A stretch of DNA of 64,000 nucleotides from Pandoraea oxalativorans (GTDB taxonomy: Bacteria; Pseudomonadota; Gammaproteobacteria; Burkholderiales; Burkholderiaceae), in assembly GCF_000972785.3 (NCBI RefSeq), contig NZ_CP011253.3:5394001-5458000 (forward strand), read 5' to 3'. The translations under genes and the position numbers were made by a program. The notes beneath the pieces were generated by a model. That model ran no database searches, was not told the DNA's origin, and was given only the letters and a program-made list of their open reading frames with translations. Numbering within the stretch: position 1 is the stretch's first letter; every line of letters starts with the position of its first letter. Positions 35,479 to 45,720 of the stretch are shown here, piece by piece.

Positions 35479-37416
35479 TCACCATTTGGCTGCACAGTTG
35501 TTGCCGTCGTAACCGCACACGGAGAATCCTGCCGCCAGTGCGTGGGCCTTCGTTGGAAAAGCGCAGGTCACTTCGCCATACGTATTGCCGAAGTCGACGA
35601 TGGGCGTTCCGTCGGTATCGATATCGACTGAGGCTCGTCTGGAACCTCCGGACGTCGAATAGCACCAGTCTCGCTCCATCACGGTGCAGGCCAGCGCACC
35701 TTTCATTCGGCCCCGATAGCTACCTCTGCAATTGCTCCACGCATATTTCCAGATGCCCATCACGACGTGCTCTTGTTGGCGACGCGTAAATATGGCGGTG
35801 GCCCTGTCCTGGAACTCGAAGGAATCGCTTGCGAACTGTTCACGCGGTGCAACGTCGAGGTAAGTCCAGGTATTGGCACTGTTTATCGAGTACACCTTCC
35901 CTTTTACCTGTTGCGATCGCGATAAACACGCAACGGTGGCCCCAAGCGCGCTCCGGTAAAACGATATCGAGCCGTCGGGCTGCAACGTAATCTCGGGACT
36001 GCCCACATCGGCACCGGCCGAAATGAATGCCGGAGTCGTCACGCCGGTGCGCGGCACGTCGACCATTGCACAGGCCAACGCGCCACGGACACTGCTCATC
36101 CCCTGATGCTGGTCCGGCGTGAAAATGGAGAGCCACATCGCTTCATTTTTTCGGATGACCTGAATGATGGGATCCGGCACTTCAGTCACGGTTTTCGGCG
36201 CACTCGCCAATTGCCAGGACCCGCCCTGACATGAGAGCACGCGCCCGCGCGCATCGAGTGCAATGCCGTTGGACGCAGAGCGCTCGATGCCACCCACGCC
36301 ACCGCAAGCGCCGCCAACGCGGTACTCCTTCTCCAGCACGACGACACCTGATCCCGACTTCAAGGCCTTCTTCGTTGTGACCGTATCGGCGGAAATCCAG
36401 TCGGATGTCATCGTCCTGGCCTCCGCACTGCTTGCGCGCAAGTCACCACCAACCCGCACGCTGCTCGCGCTCAGCGGGCCATCGACCTTCGCGCTCGCGA
36501 CTTCAAGACTCCCCATGGTCAGCTTTCCGTCTCCCCTGATGTCTCGCGCCCCGACAATGTCGCTTCGCGCCTTGGTCTTCGGATCGGTCAGATTCAGCCC
36601 CCCCTTTATCGTGGCGCTGCCCAGATCCAGTGTGCCGGTCACGGACGCACTCGCCACACTTAGCTCGCCTCCCGTAATCTTCCCCGCGCCCACGATATCG
36701 TGCTTATCCATCTTCAGATCGCCAGTCATTGCGCGCGAACCATCGCGACGGAGAAAGACGTCCGCCGCACTGGTCGAGTACCCACCGCGCATTGCCACGA
36801 GTCCCGGGATCTGATGTGGATTCGGCACATCCGCCCTGCTGCCGCCTGTGCCGAGAAAGCGGAACGGGGCGCCGGTGTCCCGCGTTGAAATCCCGCCGAG
36901 TGCGCCGATCTTGCGGGCCGCAGTGGCCGCAGCGTCCATATCCGGATCGGACGAATAGGATTTCGGAATCGGTTTCTCGATATATGTCAGCGTTTCGACG
37001 TTGCAGTTTGTGTTCTTGTCGTCGCATCCGAGATAAACCCGAATGACGTAATTCCCGACGTTCCCCGGCGGACGCTCACCGATACCCGTCGCGTGCGTCG
37101 CTTCAATCAGCTTGGCGGCCGTGAGATCGCCGATGTAATCGATGCCGCGCGAATCCGTCGCGCGATGGAATGTCACGTCACCCGCGTTAAGCGTCGTTGC
37201 GGTGCCGCGTAACAACGCATCGATCTCATGATGATGTTCGACGACGAAGCTCTGCACTCTGTCGCCGACGACCTTGAGCGCCTCGCCGATACGTTCGGCC
37301 CGTTCGATTCGCATCTGACGCGCGTAATTCACGCCCCAGAACGAAATCAGTACGCCAAGGATCGCGACCGCAATCGCAGCCGAAATCAGGAATGCGCCTG
37401 TTTGCTTCTTTCGCAT
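35479..37416 (-). CDS. PilV-like type IV pilus tip adhesin (shufflon-type minor pilin)
   Basis: A 645-residue protein with a class-III/type IVb prepilin leader: RKKQTG then the hydrophobic AFLISAAIAVAILGVLIS, so prepilin peptidase would cut after Gly7. The N-terminal ~200 residues resemble PilV of conjugative thin pili (IDYIGDLTAAKLI; PHQIPGLVAMRGG). The middle carries beta-helical, tail-fibre-like repeats (GSRAMTGDLKMDKHDIVGAG, TLDLGSATIKGGLNL). The C-terminal ~240 residues are Cys-containing and probably the receptor-binding head. No other pil genes, rci recombinase or shufflon repeats are nearby, so it is an orphan. It would act on the cell surface in adhesion; assembly machinery must be elsewhere. 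The function is inferred from fold and leader only. Confidence 0.75.
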   Translation of the reverse strand: MRKKQTGAFLISAAIAVAILGVLISFWGVNYARQMRIERAERIGEALKVVGDRVQSFVVEHHHEIDALLRGTATTLNAGDVTFHRATDSRGIDYIGDLTAAKLIEATHATGIGERPPGNVGNYVIRVYLGCDDKNTNCNVETLTYIEKPIPKSYSSDPDMDAAATAARKIGALGGISTRDTGAPFRFLGTGGSRADVPNPHQIPGLVAMRGGYSTSAADVFLRRDGSRAMTGDLKMDKHDIVGAGKITGGELSVASASVTGTLDLGSATIKGGLNLTDPKTKARSDIVGARDIRGDGKLTMGSLEVASAKVDGPLSASSVRVGGDLRASSAEARTMTSDWISADTVTTKKALKSGSGVVVLEKEYRVGGACGGVGGIERSASNGIALDARGRVLSCQGGSWQLASAPKTVTEVPDPIIQVIRKNEAMWLSIFTPDQHQGMSSVRGALACAMVDVPRTGVTTPAFISAGADVGSPEITLQPDGSISFYRSALGATVACLSRSQQVKGKVYSINSANTWTYLDVAPREQFASDSFEFQDRATAIFTRRQQEHVVMGIWKYAWSNCRGSYRGRMKGALACTVMERDWCYSTSGGSRRASVDIDTDGTPIVDFGNTYGEVTCAFPTKAHALAAGFSVCGYDGNNCAAKW

Positions 37417-37588
37417 TGTCCGTGCCCTCTCTGAGTCACGTCACTGCCGCGCAACGCCATATCGTGCGTGGCAGTAAAGACGTCAAGCCCGCTATTCTCT
37501 AGGCAAGCGTCCGAAAGAGGTCTGGGAAATGCCCGAACTTCGCGAACCGCGCTCGCGAAACCGACAATACGGGCCTCAAAAAGAAAAA

Positions 37589-37614
37589 AGCCGCACGGCG
37601 AAAACCGTGCGGCT
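37589..37614 (-). terminator. Terminator downstream of sdaA
   Basis: A perfect 10-bp stem, AGCCGCACGG/CCGTGCGGCT, with a 6-nt loop. On the minus strand it is followed by a T-rich run (the A-rich stretch at 37578-37588). It lies 24 bp beyond the sdaA stop codon. Confidence 0.88.
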
Positions 37615-37637
37615 TTGAAATTTCTACGCAGAACGCG

Positions 37638-39041
37638 TCAGCACTCGACGATATTCACCGCCAGTCCACCGCGCGCCGTTTCCTTGTACTTCGTCTTCAT
37701 ATCGGCACCGGTTTCACGCATCGTCTTGATGACGGAGTCGAGCGACACGTAGTGCGCACCGTCGCCGCGCAGCGCCATGCGTGCGGCATTCACCGCCTTC
37801 ACGGACGCCATTGCGTTGCGCTCGATGCACGGAATCTGCACGAGGCCGCCGACCGGGTCGCACGTCAGGCCCAGGTTGTGCTCCATGCCGATCTCGGCGG
37901 CGTTCTCGACTTGCTCGACCGTCCCGCCCAGTACCGCTGCCAACGCACCGGCCGCCATCGAGCACGCCACACCGACTTCGCCCTGACAGCCCACTTCCGC
38001 GCCGGAAATCGACGCGTTCAGCTTGTACAGAATGCCGATCGCGCCGGCGGTGAGCAGGAAGTCGATCACGCCCTGCTCGTTCGCGCCGTGCACGAAGCGG
38101 TCGTAGTAGTGCAGCACCGACGGAATGATGCCCGCAGCGCCATTGGTCGGCGCCGTCACGACACGACCGCCCGCCGCGTTCTCTTCATTGACGGCAATCG
38201 CGTAGAGGTTCACCCAGTCCATCACCGACAGCGGATCCGACAGCGTACGCTCCGCGCGTTGCGTCAACTGACGATACAGCTCCGGTGCGCGACGTCGCAC
38301 GTGCAGCGGCCCCGGCAGTTCGCCGTCGGCTTCGTCGTTACCGATACCGCATCCGCGCGTCACGCACGACTGCATCACATTCCAGATGTTGAGCAAGCCG
38401 CGACGAATGTCCTCCTCCGCGTTCTCGCCGTGATGCCAGACCTTTTCGTTCTCCCACATCAGCTGGGCGATGGACTTGCCGCTCGTGCGGCACATCTCCA
38501 GCAATTCCTTGCCCGTGCGGAACGGATACGGCAACTGATCGTGCGCGGAGAGTACCTGCGCATTCGACGCGCCTGCCGTCACCACGAAACCGCCGCCGAC
38601 CGACAGATAACGCCCTTCGCGCAGTCTGTTGCCCGAGCCGTCGAACGCATGGAATTTCATACCGTTCGGATGCTCCGCCATCGCCTCGCGACGGTAGAAC
38701 ACCATGTGCTCCTTCTCGACGAACGGCACTTCGTGCCTGCCGAGAATCGACAGCACCTTCTCGCGGCGCAGGGTGGCGAGACGCTCGGCAATCGTCGACG
38801 GATCGACTGTATCGGGCGCTTCGCCCATGAAGCCGAGCAACACGCCCTTGTCGGTGCCATGACCCTTACCGGTCGCGCCGAGCGAGCCGTACAACTCGGC
38901 ACGCACCGATGCCACTTGCGGCAGCAGGCCGTCGCGCTCAAGGCCCTGCACAAACATCAGCGCCGCGCGCATTGGCCCGACGGTATGCGAACTCGACGGT
39001 CCGATACCGATCTTGAACAAATCGAAAACTGAAACGGCCAT
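37638..39041 (-). CDS. sdaA: L-serine ammonia-lyase, single-chain iron-sulfur type
   Basis: A 467-residue cytoplasmic enzyme that deaminates L-serine to pyruvate with a [4Fe-4S] cluster. [18 protein letters not shown] at the start is the family signature. Cluster-ligand cysteines lie in [33 protein letters not shown] and the extreme C-terminal Cys (VNIVEC), the 'tail in mouth' residue. The start at 39041 is chosen for the family N-terminus [12 protein letters not shown] with AGGAAAG upstream; the 33 extra upstream codons are not conserved-looking. It follows gcvP on the same strand but a terminator intervenes; serine made from glycine by GlyA/GCV would be its substrate. Confidence 0.96.
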   Translation of the reverse strand: MAVSVFDLFKIGIGPSSSHTVGPMRAALMFVQGLERDGLLPQVASVRAELYGSLGATGKGHGTDKGVLLGFMGEAPDTVDPSTIAERLATLRREKVLSILGRHEVPFVEKEHMVFYRREAMAEHPNGMKFHAFDGSGNRLREGRYLSVGGGFVVTAGASNAQVLSAHDQLPYPFRTGKELLEMCRTSGKSIAQLMWENEKVWHHGENAEEDIRRGLLNIWNVMQSCVTRGCGIGNDEADGELPGPLHVRRRAPELYRQLTQRAERTLSDPLSVMDWVNLYAIAVNEENAAGGRVVTAPTNGAAGIIPSVLHYYDRFVHGANEQGVIDFLLTAGAIGILYKLNASISGAEVGCQGEVGVACSMAAGALAAVLGGTVEQVENAAEIGMEHNLGLTCDPVGGLVQIPCIERNAMASVKAVNAARMALRGDGAHYVSLDSVIKTMRETGADMKTKYKETARGGLAVNIVEC

Positions 39042-39129
39042 GAGGCTTTCCTGAAGTTCTGAAACGTATTGGTGACTCGACGGATACCGCCGGTCTGGCG
39101 CATCCGCGTTACACCTATAGAGACAAAAA

Positions 39130-39156
39130 GGGGCCAGCAATGTTTCTGCCGGCCCC
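39130..39156 (-). terminator. Terminator downstream of gcvP
   Basis: A 10-bp stem, GGGGCCAGCA/TGCCGGCCCC (one mismatch), with a 7-nt loop. On the minus strand a TTTTT run follows. It lies 25 bp past the gcvP stop and separates the gcv operon from sdaA. Confidence 0.83.
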
Positions 39157-39180
39157 CGTTTGTCGAATTATCGCGACGTT

Positions 39181-42108
39181 TTACTCGTAGTCGCTCATCG
39201 GCACACAGGCGCAGAACAGGTTCCGGTCGCCGTAGACGTTATCGGCGCGTCCGACCGGCGGCCAGTACTTGCGCTCGCGCAGGGCCTTCACCGGGTAGGC
39301 CGCCTGGCTGCGCGCGTAGGCGTGCGTCCATTCGTCGGCGGTCACGACATCGGCCGTGTGCGGTGCGTGCTTGAGCGGGTTGTCTTCGCGATCGGCACGG
39401 CCTTCTTCCACCGCGCGAATTTCCTCGCGAATCGTCACCATCGCCTCGATGAAGCGGTCCAGTTCGTGCTTCGATTCCGACTCGGTCGGCTCGACCATCA
39501 GCGTGCCCGGCACCGGGAAGCTCATCGTCGGGGCGTGGAAACCGAAGTCCATCAGGCGTTTGGCCACGTCGTCGACGGTAATGCCGCTGGTGTCCTTGAG
39601 GGGACGCAGATCCAGAATGCACTCGTGCGCCACCAGACCGCCCGGACCCGTGTACAGCACCGGATAGTGCGGCGCGAGCTTCTTGGCGAGGTAGTTGGCG
39701 TTGAGGATGGCCGTTTCGGTCGCGGCCGTCAGGCCCTGTGCGCCCATCATGGCAACGTACATCCACGAGATCGGCAAAATCGATGCCGAACCGTAGGGCG
39801 CCGCCGACACCGCACCGATGCCGTCGGCATCGCGCGAGTAGCCCGTCGAGCGCTGGTTCGGCAGGAACTGCGCCAGATGCGCGCCCACCGCCACCGGGCC
39901 GACGCCCGGGCCGCCACCGCCGTGCGGAATGCAGAACGTCTTGTGCAGATTCAGGTGCGAGACGTCGCCGCCGAATTCGCCCGGTGCGCACAGGCCGACC
40001 ATCGCGTTCATGTTCGCGCCGTCGACATACACCTGACCACCGTTGGCATGCACGATTTCACAGATCTGACGCGCACCCGCTTCGAACACGCCGTGCGTGG
40101 ACGGGTACGTCATCATGATCGCAGCCAGACGGTCGCGATGCTGCTCCGCCTTCGCTTGCAGGTCGGCCAGATCGACGTTGCCGTTCGCGTCGCACGCGAC
40201 GACCACGACCTGCATACCGGCCATCTGCGCCGAGGCCGGGTTCGTGCCGTGGGCAGACGCCGGAATCAGGCAGATGTCGCGATGCGCTTCGCCGCGCGAC
40301 GCGTGATAAGCCTGAATGATCAGCAGGCCGGCGTACTCGCCTTGCGAGCCGGCGTTCGGTTGCAGCGAGACGGCAGCGTAACCGGTCGCGGCGACGAGCA
40401 TCTGCTCCAGCTGGTCGATCATCGTGCGATAGCCGACGGTCTGCTCGGTCGGTGCGAACGGGTGGATCTGACCGAACTCCGGCCACGTCACCGGCAGCAT
40501 TTCCGACGTCGCATTGAGCTTCATCGTGCACGAGCCGAGCGGGATCATCGTGCGATCGAGCGCGAGATCCTTGTCCGACAGGCTGCGCAGGTAACGCAGC
40601 ATTTCGTGTTCGGAGTGATAGCGGTTGAACACCGGATGCGTGAGGTACGCACTCTGACGCGAGAGCGACGCCGGGAAACCGTTGGCAACGGTGGCTTCGA
40701 TGACGTCGAAGTCCAGCGACACGGCGCTCTTGCCCAGACCTTCCGCAACGACTTCCCACAGCGCGATCACATCCGCGCGCGTGCTGGTCTCGTCGAGCGA
40801 GATGCCCACGGTGTCGGCATCTTCGCGACGCAGGTTGAAGCGGCGGGCCGCAGCGACGGTGTGAACGGTGTCCGCACGACCGGCGACGGGCACCGTCAGC
40901 GTGTCGAAGAACGTCGCGTTACGGGGCGCTGCGCCCAGCGTGGCGAGACCGGCGGCCAACGTGGCCGTCAGACGGTGCACGCGCTCGGCGATCACGCGCA
41001 GGCCCTGCGGGCCGTGATACGCGGCATACATGCTGGCCATGATGGCGAGCAGCGCCTGCGCGGTACAGATGTTCGACGTCGCCTTCTCGCGACGGATGTG
41101 CTGCTCGCGCGTCTGCAGCGCCAGACGCAGGGCAGGTTTGCCTTGGGAATCGACAGACACGCCGACCAGACGGCCCGGCATCGAGCGCTTGAGTTCGTCG
41201 CGCGTGGCCAGATAGGCGGCGTGCGGGCCGCCGAAACCCATCGGCACGCCGAAACGCTGGCTGTTACCGACAGCGACGTCAGCGCCCCACTCGCCCGGCG
41301 GCGTGAGCAGGGTGAGCGAGAGCAGGTCGGCTGCTGCGATGAGCATGCCGCCCTTGGCGTGGATCGCGTCGGCCAGCGCACGGTAGTCGCGCACGTCGCC
41401 GCCCACACCGGGGTATTGCACCAGCACGCCGAACGCATCGATCTGCGTGGCGGCGGCCACCGGGCCGACCTGCACTTCGATGCCCAGGGGCCTGGCGCGC
41501 GTCTGCACGACTTCGATGGTTTGCGGCAGCACGTCGTCGGCCACGAAGAACGTGTTCGACTTCGACTTGCCCGTACGCTTGACCAGCGTCATCGCCTCGG
41601 CGGCGGCGGTCGCCTCGTCGAGCATCGACGCGTTGGCAATCGCCAGACCCGTCATGTCGATGATCATCTGCTGGTAGTTGAGCAGCGCTTCGAGGCGGCC
41701 CTGCGAGATTTCCGGCTGGTACGGCGTGTAGGCCGTGTACCAGGCAGGGTTCTCGAGCACATTGCGCAGAATCACGCCCGGCGTGAGCGTGTTGAAGTAG
41801 CCCTGACCGATGAACGACTTGAAGACCTGATTCTGGTCGGCCAGCGCGCGCAGTTGCGCCAGTGCCTGCGCTTCGGTCTGCGGGGCGGCGAACTGACCGA
41901 GCGACGTGGCGAAGCGCGCGCTGTCGCGGCGGATCGAATCGGGCACGACGGCGTCGATCAGGGCGGCGCGCGAGGCGTAGCCAAGCTCGGAGAGCATGGC
42001 CTGTTGTTCGGGAGTATCCGGGCCGATGTGGCGCGCGGAGAAGTTGTCGCGCTGCTCAAGCTCGGCAAGCGAGCGGCGCGCGGCCTGCAGGTCGGTCAAA
42101 GCATTCAT
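39181..42108 (-). CDS. gcvP: Glycine dehydrogenase (decarboxylating), P-protein
   Basis: A 975-residue homodimeric P-protein of the glycine cleavage system. It decarboxylates glycine on pyridoxal phosphate and passes the aminomethyl group to the lipoyl arm of GcvH. Lys723 in [18 protein letters not shown] is the PLP lysine, followed by the glycine-rich loop. The N-terminal half ([19 protein letters not shown]) is the pseudo-repeat typical of the single-chain form. It is last in the gcvT-gcvH-gcvP operon, ~170 bp after gcvH. Confidence 0.98.
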   Translation of the reverse strand: MNALTDLQAARRSLAELEQRDNFSARHIGPDTPEQQAMLSELGYASRAALIDAVVPDSIRRDSARFATSLGQFAAPQTEAQALAQLRALADQNQVFKSFIGQGYFNTLTPGVILRNVLENPAWYTAYTPYQPEISQGRLEALLNYQQMIIDMTGLAIANASMLDEATAAAEAMTLVKRTGKSKSNTFFVADDVLPQTIEVVQTRARPLGIEVQVGPVAAATQIDAFGVLVQYPGVGGDVRDYRALADAIHAKGGMLIAAADLLSLTLLTPPGEWGADVAVGNSQRFGVPMGFGGPHAAYLATRDELKRSMPGRLVGVSVDSQGKPALRLALQTREQHIRREKATSNICTAQALLAIMASMYAAYHGPQGLRVIAERVHRLTATLAAGLATLGAAPRNATFFDTLTVPVAGRADTVHTVAAARRFNLRREDADTVGISLDETSTRADVIALWEVVAEGLGKSAVSLDFDVIEATVANGFPASLSRQSAYLTHPVFNRYHSEHEMLRYLRSLSDKDLALDRTMIPLGSCTMKLNATSEMLPVTWPEFGQIHPFAPTEQTVGYRTMIDQLEQMLVAATGYAAVSLQPNAGSQGEYAGLLIIQAYHASRGEAHRDICLIPASAHGTNPASAQMAGMQVVVVACDANGNVDLADLQAKAEQHRDRLAAIMMTYPSTHGVFEAGARQICEIVHANGGQVYVDGANMNAMVGLCAPGEFGGDVSHLNLHKTFCIPHGGGGPGVGPVAVGAHLAQFLPNQRSTGYSRDADGIGAVSAAPYGSASILPISWMYVAMMGAQGLTAATETAILNANYLAKKLAPHYPVLYTGPGGLVAHECILDLRPLKDTSGITVDDVAKRLMDFGFHAPTMSFPVPGTLMVEPTESESKHELDRFIEAMVTIREEIRAVEEGRADREDNPLKHAPHTADVVTADEWTHAYARSQAAYPVKALRERKYWPPVGRADNVYGDRNLFCACVPMSDYE

Positions 42109-42276
42109 GGGTCAAATCTCTCGTTCGATCACGGCAAGTGACGGCGTAGGCGGTGTTGCTTGATTCGGTTCGACGAAGTCAGTTCGACGAAGTCCTGTCG
42201 TGTGAACAGCGCCGCGCGAGCCGAAGCCACGCAGCGCCGTCCGCTGACCGGACTCGGTCGTCGGACCGGTCGCGGC

Positions 42277-42660
42277 TTAAGCGCCGATCTTCTTCGCGTA
42301 AGCGCCCGCGTCGAGCAGCTTGTCCAGCTCGGCCACGTTCGACGGCTTCACGCGGAACAGCCAGTTGCCGTAGGCGTCGCCGTTGATCAGGTCGGGCGAA
42401 CCCGGCACTTCTTCGTTCACTTCGAGGATCTCGCCGCTGACCGGCGAGTGGACGTCCGCCGCCGCCTTGACCGATTCGATCACGGTCGAGGCTTCGTCAG
42501 CGGCCACCGTGCGGCCGACATCCGGCAGCTCGACGAACACGATGTCGCCCAGGGATTCCTGTGCGAAGTCGGTAATGCCGACCGTCACGGTGCCGTCGGC
42601 TTCGAGACGCGCCCATTCGTCGGATTCGGTGTACTTCAGGTTATCGGGGATGTTCGCCAT
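42277..42660 (-). CDS. gcvH: Glycine cleavage system H protein
   Basis: A 127-residue lipoyl carrier protein that shuttles the aminomethyl and dihydrolipoyl groups among P, T and L proteins. Lys65 in [16 protein letters not shown] is the lipoylation site. Length and motifs ([34 protein letters not shown]) are standard. It lies between gcvT and gcvP on the same strand. Confidence 0.98.
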   Translation of the reverse strand: MANIPDNLKYTESDEWARLEADGTVTVGITDFAQESLGDIVFVELPDVGRTVAADEASTVIESVKAAADVHSPVSGEILEVNEEVPGSPDLINGDAYGNWLFRVKPSNVAELDKLLDAGAYAKKIGA

Positions 42661-42737
42661 GTTGACGCTCCGGGATTCAGTGTTTGGGGTATTCGGTTTT
42701 CGGTACTTCGTGTCGCCGTGCCGTAGTGGGGTCCTGC

Positions 42738-43844
42738 TCAGGCCACCACGGCCTTGCCGTGACGCACGAACGGTAATTTGACCACACGTGCGGGCAATTG
42801 CTTGTCACGAATTTGGACATGGACGATCGCGCCGTCCGGCACGCCCTTCGGCAGACGGGCAAAAGCGATCGATTGCTGGAGGCTCGGGCTGAACGTGCCG
42901 CTGGTGATTTCACCGTCGCCCGCGTCCGTCACCACGACCTGATGGGCGCGCAGCACGCCGCCCTTGCCGTCGAGCACGAGACCGGCGAAGCGCCACGTCT
43001 GGCCGCGCGAGATCAGCGAATCCTTGCCGACGAACGTACGGTCGCTTTCCTTCTCGACGGTCCAGCCCAGACCGGCGTCGAGCGGCGACACGTCGTCGTC
43101 CATGTCCTGGCCGTAGAGGTTCATGCCCGCTTCGAGACGCAGCGTGTCGCGTGCACCCAGACCTGCCGGACGCACGCCGACGGCGACCAGCGCCGTCCAC
43201 AGCGCCGCCACGTGCTCCGAGTTCACAACGACTTCGAAACCGTCTTCACCGGTGTAACCGGTGCGCGCGATCATCAGTTCGCCGAAGGCGGTGTCCTTGG
43301 CGAAGGCAGCATTGAACGGCTTGAGGGTTTCGCTGACCGCCTGGCTGCCAGGCACAGCCTGCCATACCTTGGCGCGGGCGTTCGGGCCCTGCACGGCCAC
43401 AATCGACAAATCGCGGCGCGGGGTGATCGTCAGGCTGTAATCGCCGTGGGCGTTGAGCTGACCGATCCACGCGAGGTCCTTGTCGGCGGTGCCCGCGTTC
43501 ACGACGATGCGGAACCAGTCTTCGGCGATGTAATAGATGATGAGGTCGTCGATCACGCCGCCGCTCGGGTTGAGCATGCAGGTGTAAAGCGCCTTGCCCG
43601 GGGATTGGAGTTTGTCGACGTTGTTGGCGACGGCGAAGCGCAGGAATTCGCGGCAGCTCGGGCCGTGCAGGTCGACCACGCACATATGCGAGACGTCGAA
43701 CATGCCTGCGTCGGTGCGCACGGCGTTGTGCTCTTCGATCTGGGAGCCGTAGTTCACCGGCATGTCCCAGCCGCCAAAATCGACCATGCGGGCACCGGCT
43801 GCGCGGTGCGTCTCGTTGAGCGGAGTACGTTTGAGTTCGGTCAT
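42738..43844 (-). CDS. gcvT: Aminomethyltransferase (glycine cleavage T protein)
   Basis: A 368-residue T-protein that transfers the methylene group to tetrahydrofolate and releases ammonia. Family motifs include [31 protein letters not shown] (folate-binding Asp), [11 protein letters not shown] and [10 protein letters not shown]. The start at 43844 gives the usual [21 protein letters not shown]-terminus; another ATG 11 codons upstream is possible. It is the first gene behind the glycine riboswitch. Confidence 0.97.
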   Translation of the reverse strand: MTELKRTPLNETHRAAGARMVDFGGWDMPVNYGSQIEEHNAVRTDAGMFDVSHMCVVDLHGPSCREFLRFAVANNVDKLQSPGKALYTCMLNPSGGVIDDLIIYYIAEDWFRIVVNAGTADKDLAWIGQLNAHGDYSLTITPRRDLSIVAVQGPNARAKVWQAVPGSQAVSETLKPFNAAFAKDTAFGELMIARTGYTGEDGFEVVVNSEHVAALWTALVAVGVRPAGLGARDTLRLEAGMNLYGQDMDDDVSPLDAGLGWTVEKESDRTFVGKDSLISRGQTWRFAGLVLDGKGGVLRAHQVVVTDAGDGEITSGTFSPSLQQSIAFARLPKGVPDGAIVHVQIRDKQLPARVVKLPFVRHGKAVVA

Positions 43845-43935
43845 CGGGGCGTCTGTCCGTAAGGCTCCAGGGTTCATGAATTCCGGACGACGTCTGGCGC
43901 GTGTGCGATGCGCGAACTTCACCGTCCGAAAATGC

Positions 43936-44027
43936 AAAAAGGGGTCATCTCGACGACCGGCACTTGTCGCGCGGGGCGCGTGCCTGTGCACTAGCCCGGC
44001 GCAATGCCAGTTGGCGAGATGACCCCT
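43936..44027 (-). terminator. Long-armed terminator, expression platform of the gcv riboswitch
   Basis: On the minus strand AGGGGTCATCTCG (44027-44015) pairs perfectly with CGAGATGACCCCT (43952-43940), a 13-bp stem across a 62-nt loop, immediately followed by a T-run. Its 5' arm starts at the very end of the second glycine aptamer, so ligand-bound and terminator folds can compete. This fits transcriptional control of gcvTHP, with glycine favouring read-through. Confidence 0.75.
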
Positions 44028-44237
44028 CTGTCCTTGGTACCTGAGAGATTGCCCGGTTCACGATGCACTTGATGACCGGCCCCTTCGGTGGGTTGCCCGC
44101 GTGCCGTGCACGCCGCAACCGCTCTCCAGAGATCGAAGGCGATGCCTTCGGCGCGGCCGGTCCTTGATGCCTGAGAGTTTGTGGGTATTACCCCTTCGGC
44201 GGCGCCGGCATGTGCTTCCCGGCGCGCTCTCCCGACC
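44020..44237 (-). ncRNA. Tandem glycine riboswitch controlling gcvTHP
   Basis: Two glycine aptamers lie in tandem on the minus strand. The first runs from GGGAGAGCGC to the CCGAAGGGGTAA and ACTCTCAGGC core with CAAGGACCG. The second runs from CTGGAGAGCG to CACCGAAGGGG, AATCTCTCAGG and CCAAGGACAG. These are the conserved core elements of the class, with the usual short linker between aptamers. In other bacteria it turns on glycine cleavage genes when glycine is plentiful. It starts a few nucleotides after the predicted promoter and ends ~170 nt before gcvT. Confidence 0.95.
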
Positions 44238-44247
44238 ACGCTCGCGC

Positions 44248-44276
44248 ACTTTACGGGGAAAGCCGGGGGCTGTCAA
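44248..44276 (-). promoter_or_regulatory. Sigma-70 promoter of the gcv operon
   Basis: On the minus strand, a perfect -35 TTGACA (44276-44271), a 17-nt spacer and a -10 TAAAGT (44253-44248). Transcription would begin around 44241, right at the 5' end of the first glycine aptamer, which supports both calls. Confidence 0.85.
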
Positions 44277-44304
44277 TTTGGGCCAAAAACGGCGCGATAC
44301 CCTT

Positions 44305-44345
44305 GTGCGCTCCCGTGCGCTCCCGTGCGCTTTCCGTGCGCATTC
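44305..44345 (+). repeat. Short ~10-bp tandem repeat (GTGCGCTCCC)
   Basis: Two perfect GTGCGCTCCC units and two degenerate ones (GTGCGCTTTCC, GTGCGCATTC) lie just upstream of the gcv promoter. It is simple-sequence DNA with no known role. Confidence 0.6.
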
Positions 44346-44397
44346 GATGCGATTTCACTGCAATTTCAGCGCCGATTCGATCCGATTCAATGTCGAT

Positions 44398-45399
44398 TCA
44401 GCGCGTTTCGCCCGGATTCGTGCCCGCCGGACACCCGTCTCGTCCCCATCGTCCGTTGCACACCGCCCAGATGCAACGCTGCTTCGGAATCACTTCGAAC
44501 CACCGATAGCGGTCGCATTGCGCGAGCGCTGCGGCAATCGTCGCTGCGGCTGTTTGCGCCGTGGGTGCAGACGCCCCCGCAGCGTAAGCCGCCTCGGACG
44601 GCCCTTGCGCCTGCTGCGCGGCAGCAACCGCGCCGATATCGTCGTTGTCGTAATGGGCGGGCAGATCGGCGTTGGCCGCCGTCCGGGGCGGCGCATTGGT
44701 TCCCGCCCCCGCTTCGCTTCGGCTAAGCAATTGCATCATGGGGTCCGGGGCATTGCTCGGGGACACCGCTGACGGCGATGTCGCAGCCGCCGTCAGCGCC
44801 GCTGTGCCCGCCGACGCGGTCATTGGCGCACCGCCACCGGTCGTGCTCGCCGCAACCTCGGCGGCCGCACCGGACGCTGCCGCATCCACCGCAGCCAGTG
44901 CCTGCGCACGCGCAAGGGCGGCAGATGCTTCGCTCGCCGCGCCAGCCACGGGGCTCGACGCCAGCGGCGCGTCATTGCCGGAATTGAAGGGAGTGACGGC
45001 AAGGCCGCCAGGTGGTTTCGGCACCGGATCGACATAGGGCGCGCGCAGGTTCCACCAGATGCCAAGCAAAGCGATGGCGGCGAAAACCGCCGTACCGATA
45101 ACGAGCGCGCTGTTGAGCCAGCCGGGCTCTTCGCCACGCGCACGGCGCTCACGACGCGTGGGTTTTCGAGAGGGAGGAACGTGGGACGGAGCAGCGTCGT
45201 GTTCTGCCGACACCGCAGGCGAGCGCATCTCAGGCATCGCACCGACGGCACCCGCCGCAGCGCCAGCCATGCCGGCGGCGGCCACACTCAGCCCGTCGTC
45301 CGGGAGGAATCCGGGTTCGGCATCCGCGAGTGTTGCACCGCACTTCACACAGTGCAGTGCACGCGTCGCATTGTTCGTCCCACAGGTTGGACATTGCAC
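44398..45399 (-). CDS. Zinc-ribbon, single-pass membrane protein of unknown function
   Basis: A 333-residue protein read from a GTG start at 45399 with GAGG 5 nt upstream; no ATG fits. It begins with a zinc ribbon (CPTC...CVKC, residues ~3-21). A Pro/Ala-rich stretch and a basic patch (RKPTRRERRARGEE) come before one membrane helix (SALVIGTAVFAAIALLGIWW, residues ~120-140). A long Ala/Ser/Thr-rich low-complexity region follows. The last ~35 residues form a Cys/Trp/Arg-rich motif (CDRYRWFEV, QRCIWAVCNGRWG, DGCPAG), perhaps a small disulfide-bonded or metal-binding periplasmic domain. I do not recognise the family by function. Confidence 0.75.
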   Translation of the reverse strand: MQCPTCGTNNATRALHCVKCGATLADAEPGFLPDDGLSVAAAGMAGAAAGAVGAMPEMRSPAVSAEHDAAPSHVPPSRKPTRRERRARGEEPGWLNSALVIGTAVFAAIALLGIWWNLRAPYVDPVPKPPGGLAVTPFNSGNDAPLASSPVAGAASEASAALARAQALAAVDAAASGAAAEVAASTTGGGAPMTASAGTAALTAAATSPSAVSPSNAPDPMMQLLSRSEAGAGTNAPPRTAANADLPAHYDNDDIGAVAAAQQAQGPSEAAYAAGASAPTAQTAAATIAAALAQCDRYRWFEVIPKQRCIWAVCNGRWGRDGCPAGTNPGETR

Positions 45400-45720
45400 G
45401 GCGACCTCACCACGATGGCAACGTTTTTCATTATAGGCACCCGGTCGGCGTCGACGCCAGCGCGACACCTTCTGCCTGCGGCCGCGCGTCGCATCGACCC
45501 CACAGTCGGCCCTGTGCGGGCTCTAGCGCGCGTGTCGTCAGGCACAACCCCGCGGTGTCACGGCGGCGTGCATCCTGCGTGATAGACTTGCCCACCACCC
45601 GGCGCATGTCCATATCAGCCGTTTCAGCCGTTTCGACCGTTCCGACCGAATCGCGAAACCGCCATCGGGCATGCCGCACGCGGCCAGCGCTTTCTATCTT
45701 CGTCCCCATCGCTTCACACC
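45400..45720. other. Divergent intergenic region between the zinc-ribbon gene and rep
   Basis: About 320 bp that must hold the promoters of both divergent genes. A direct repeat CAGCCGTTT occurs twice in tandem (45616-45633). No convincing promoter pair or further gene was identified. Confidence 0.45.

Noticed and set aside
35479..37416. Shufflon (Rci-type invertible segments) in the PilV-like gene
   Set aside because: No recombinase gene and no repeated inverted ~19-bp recombination sites were seen in or next to the gene.
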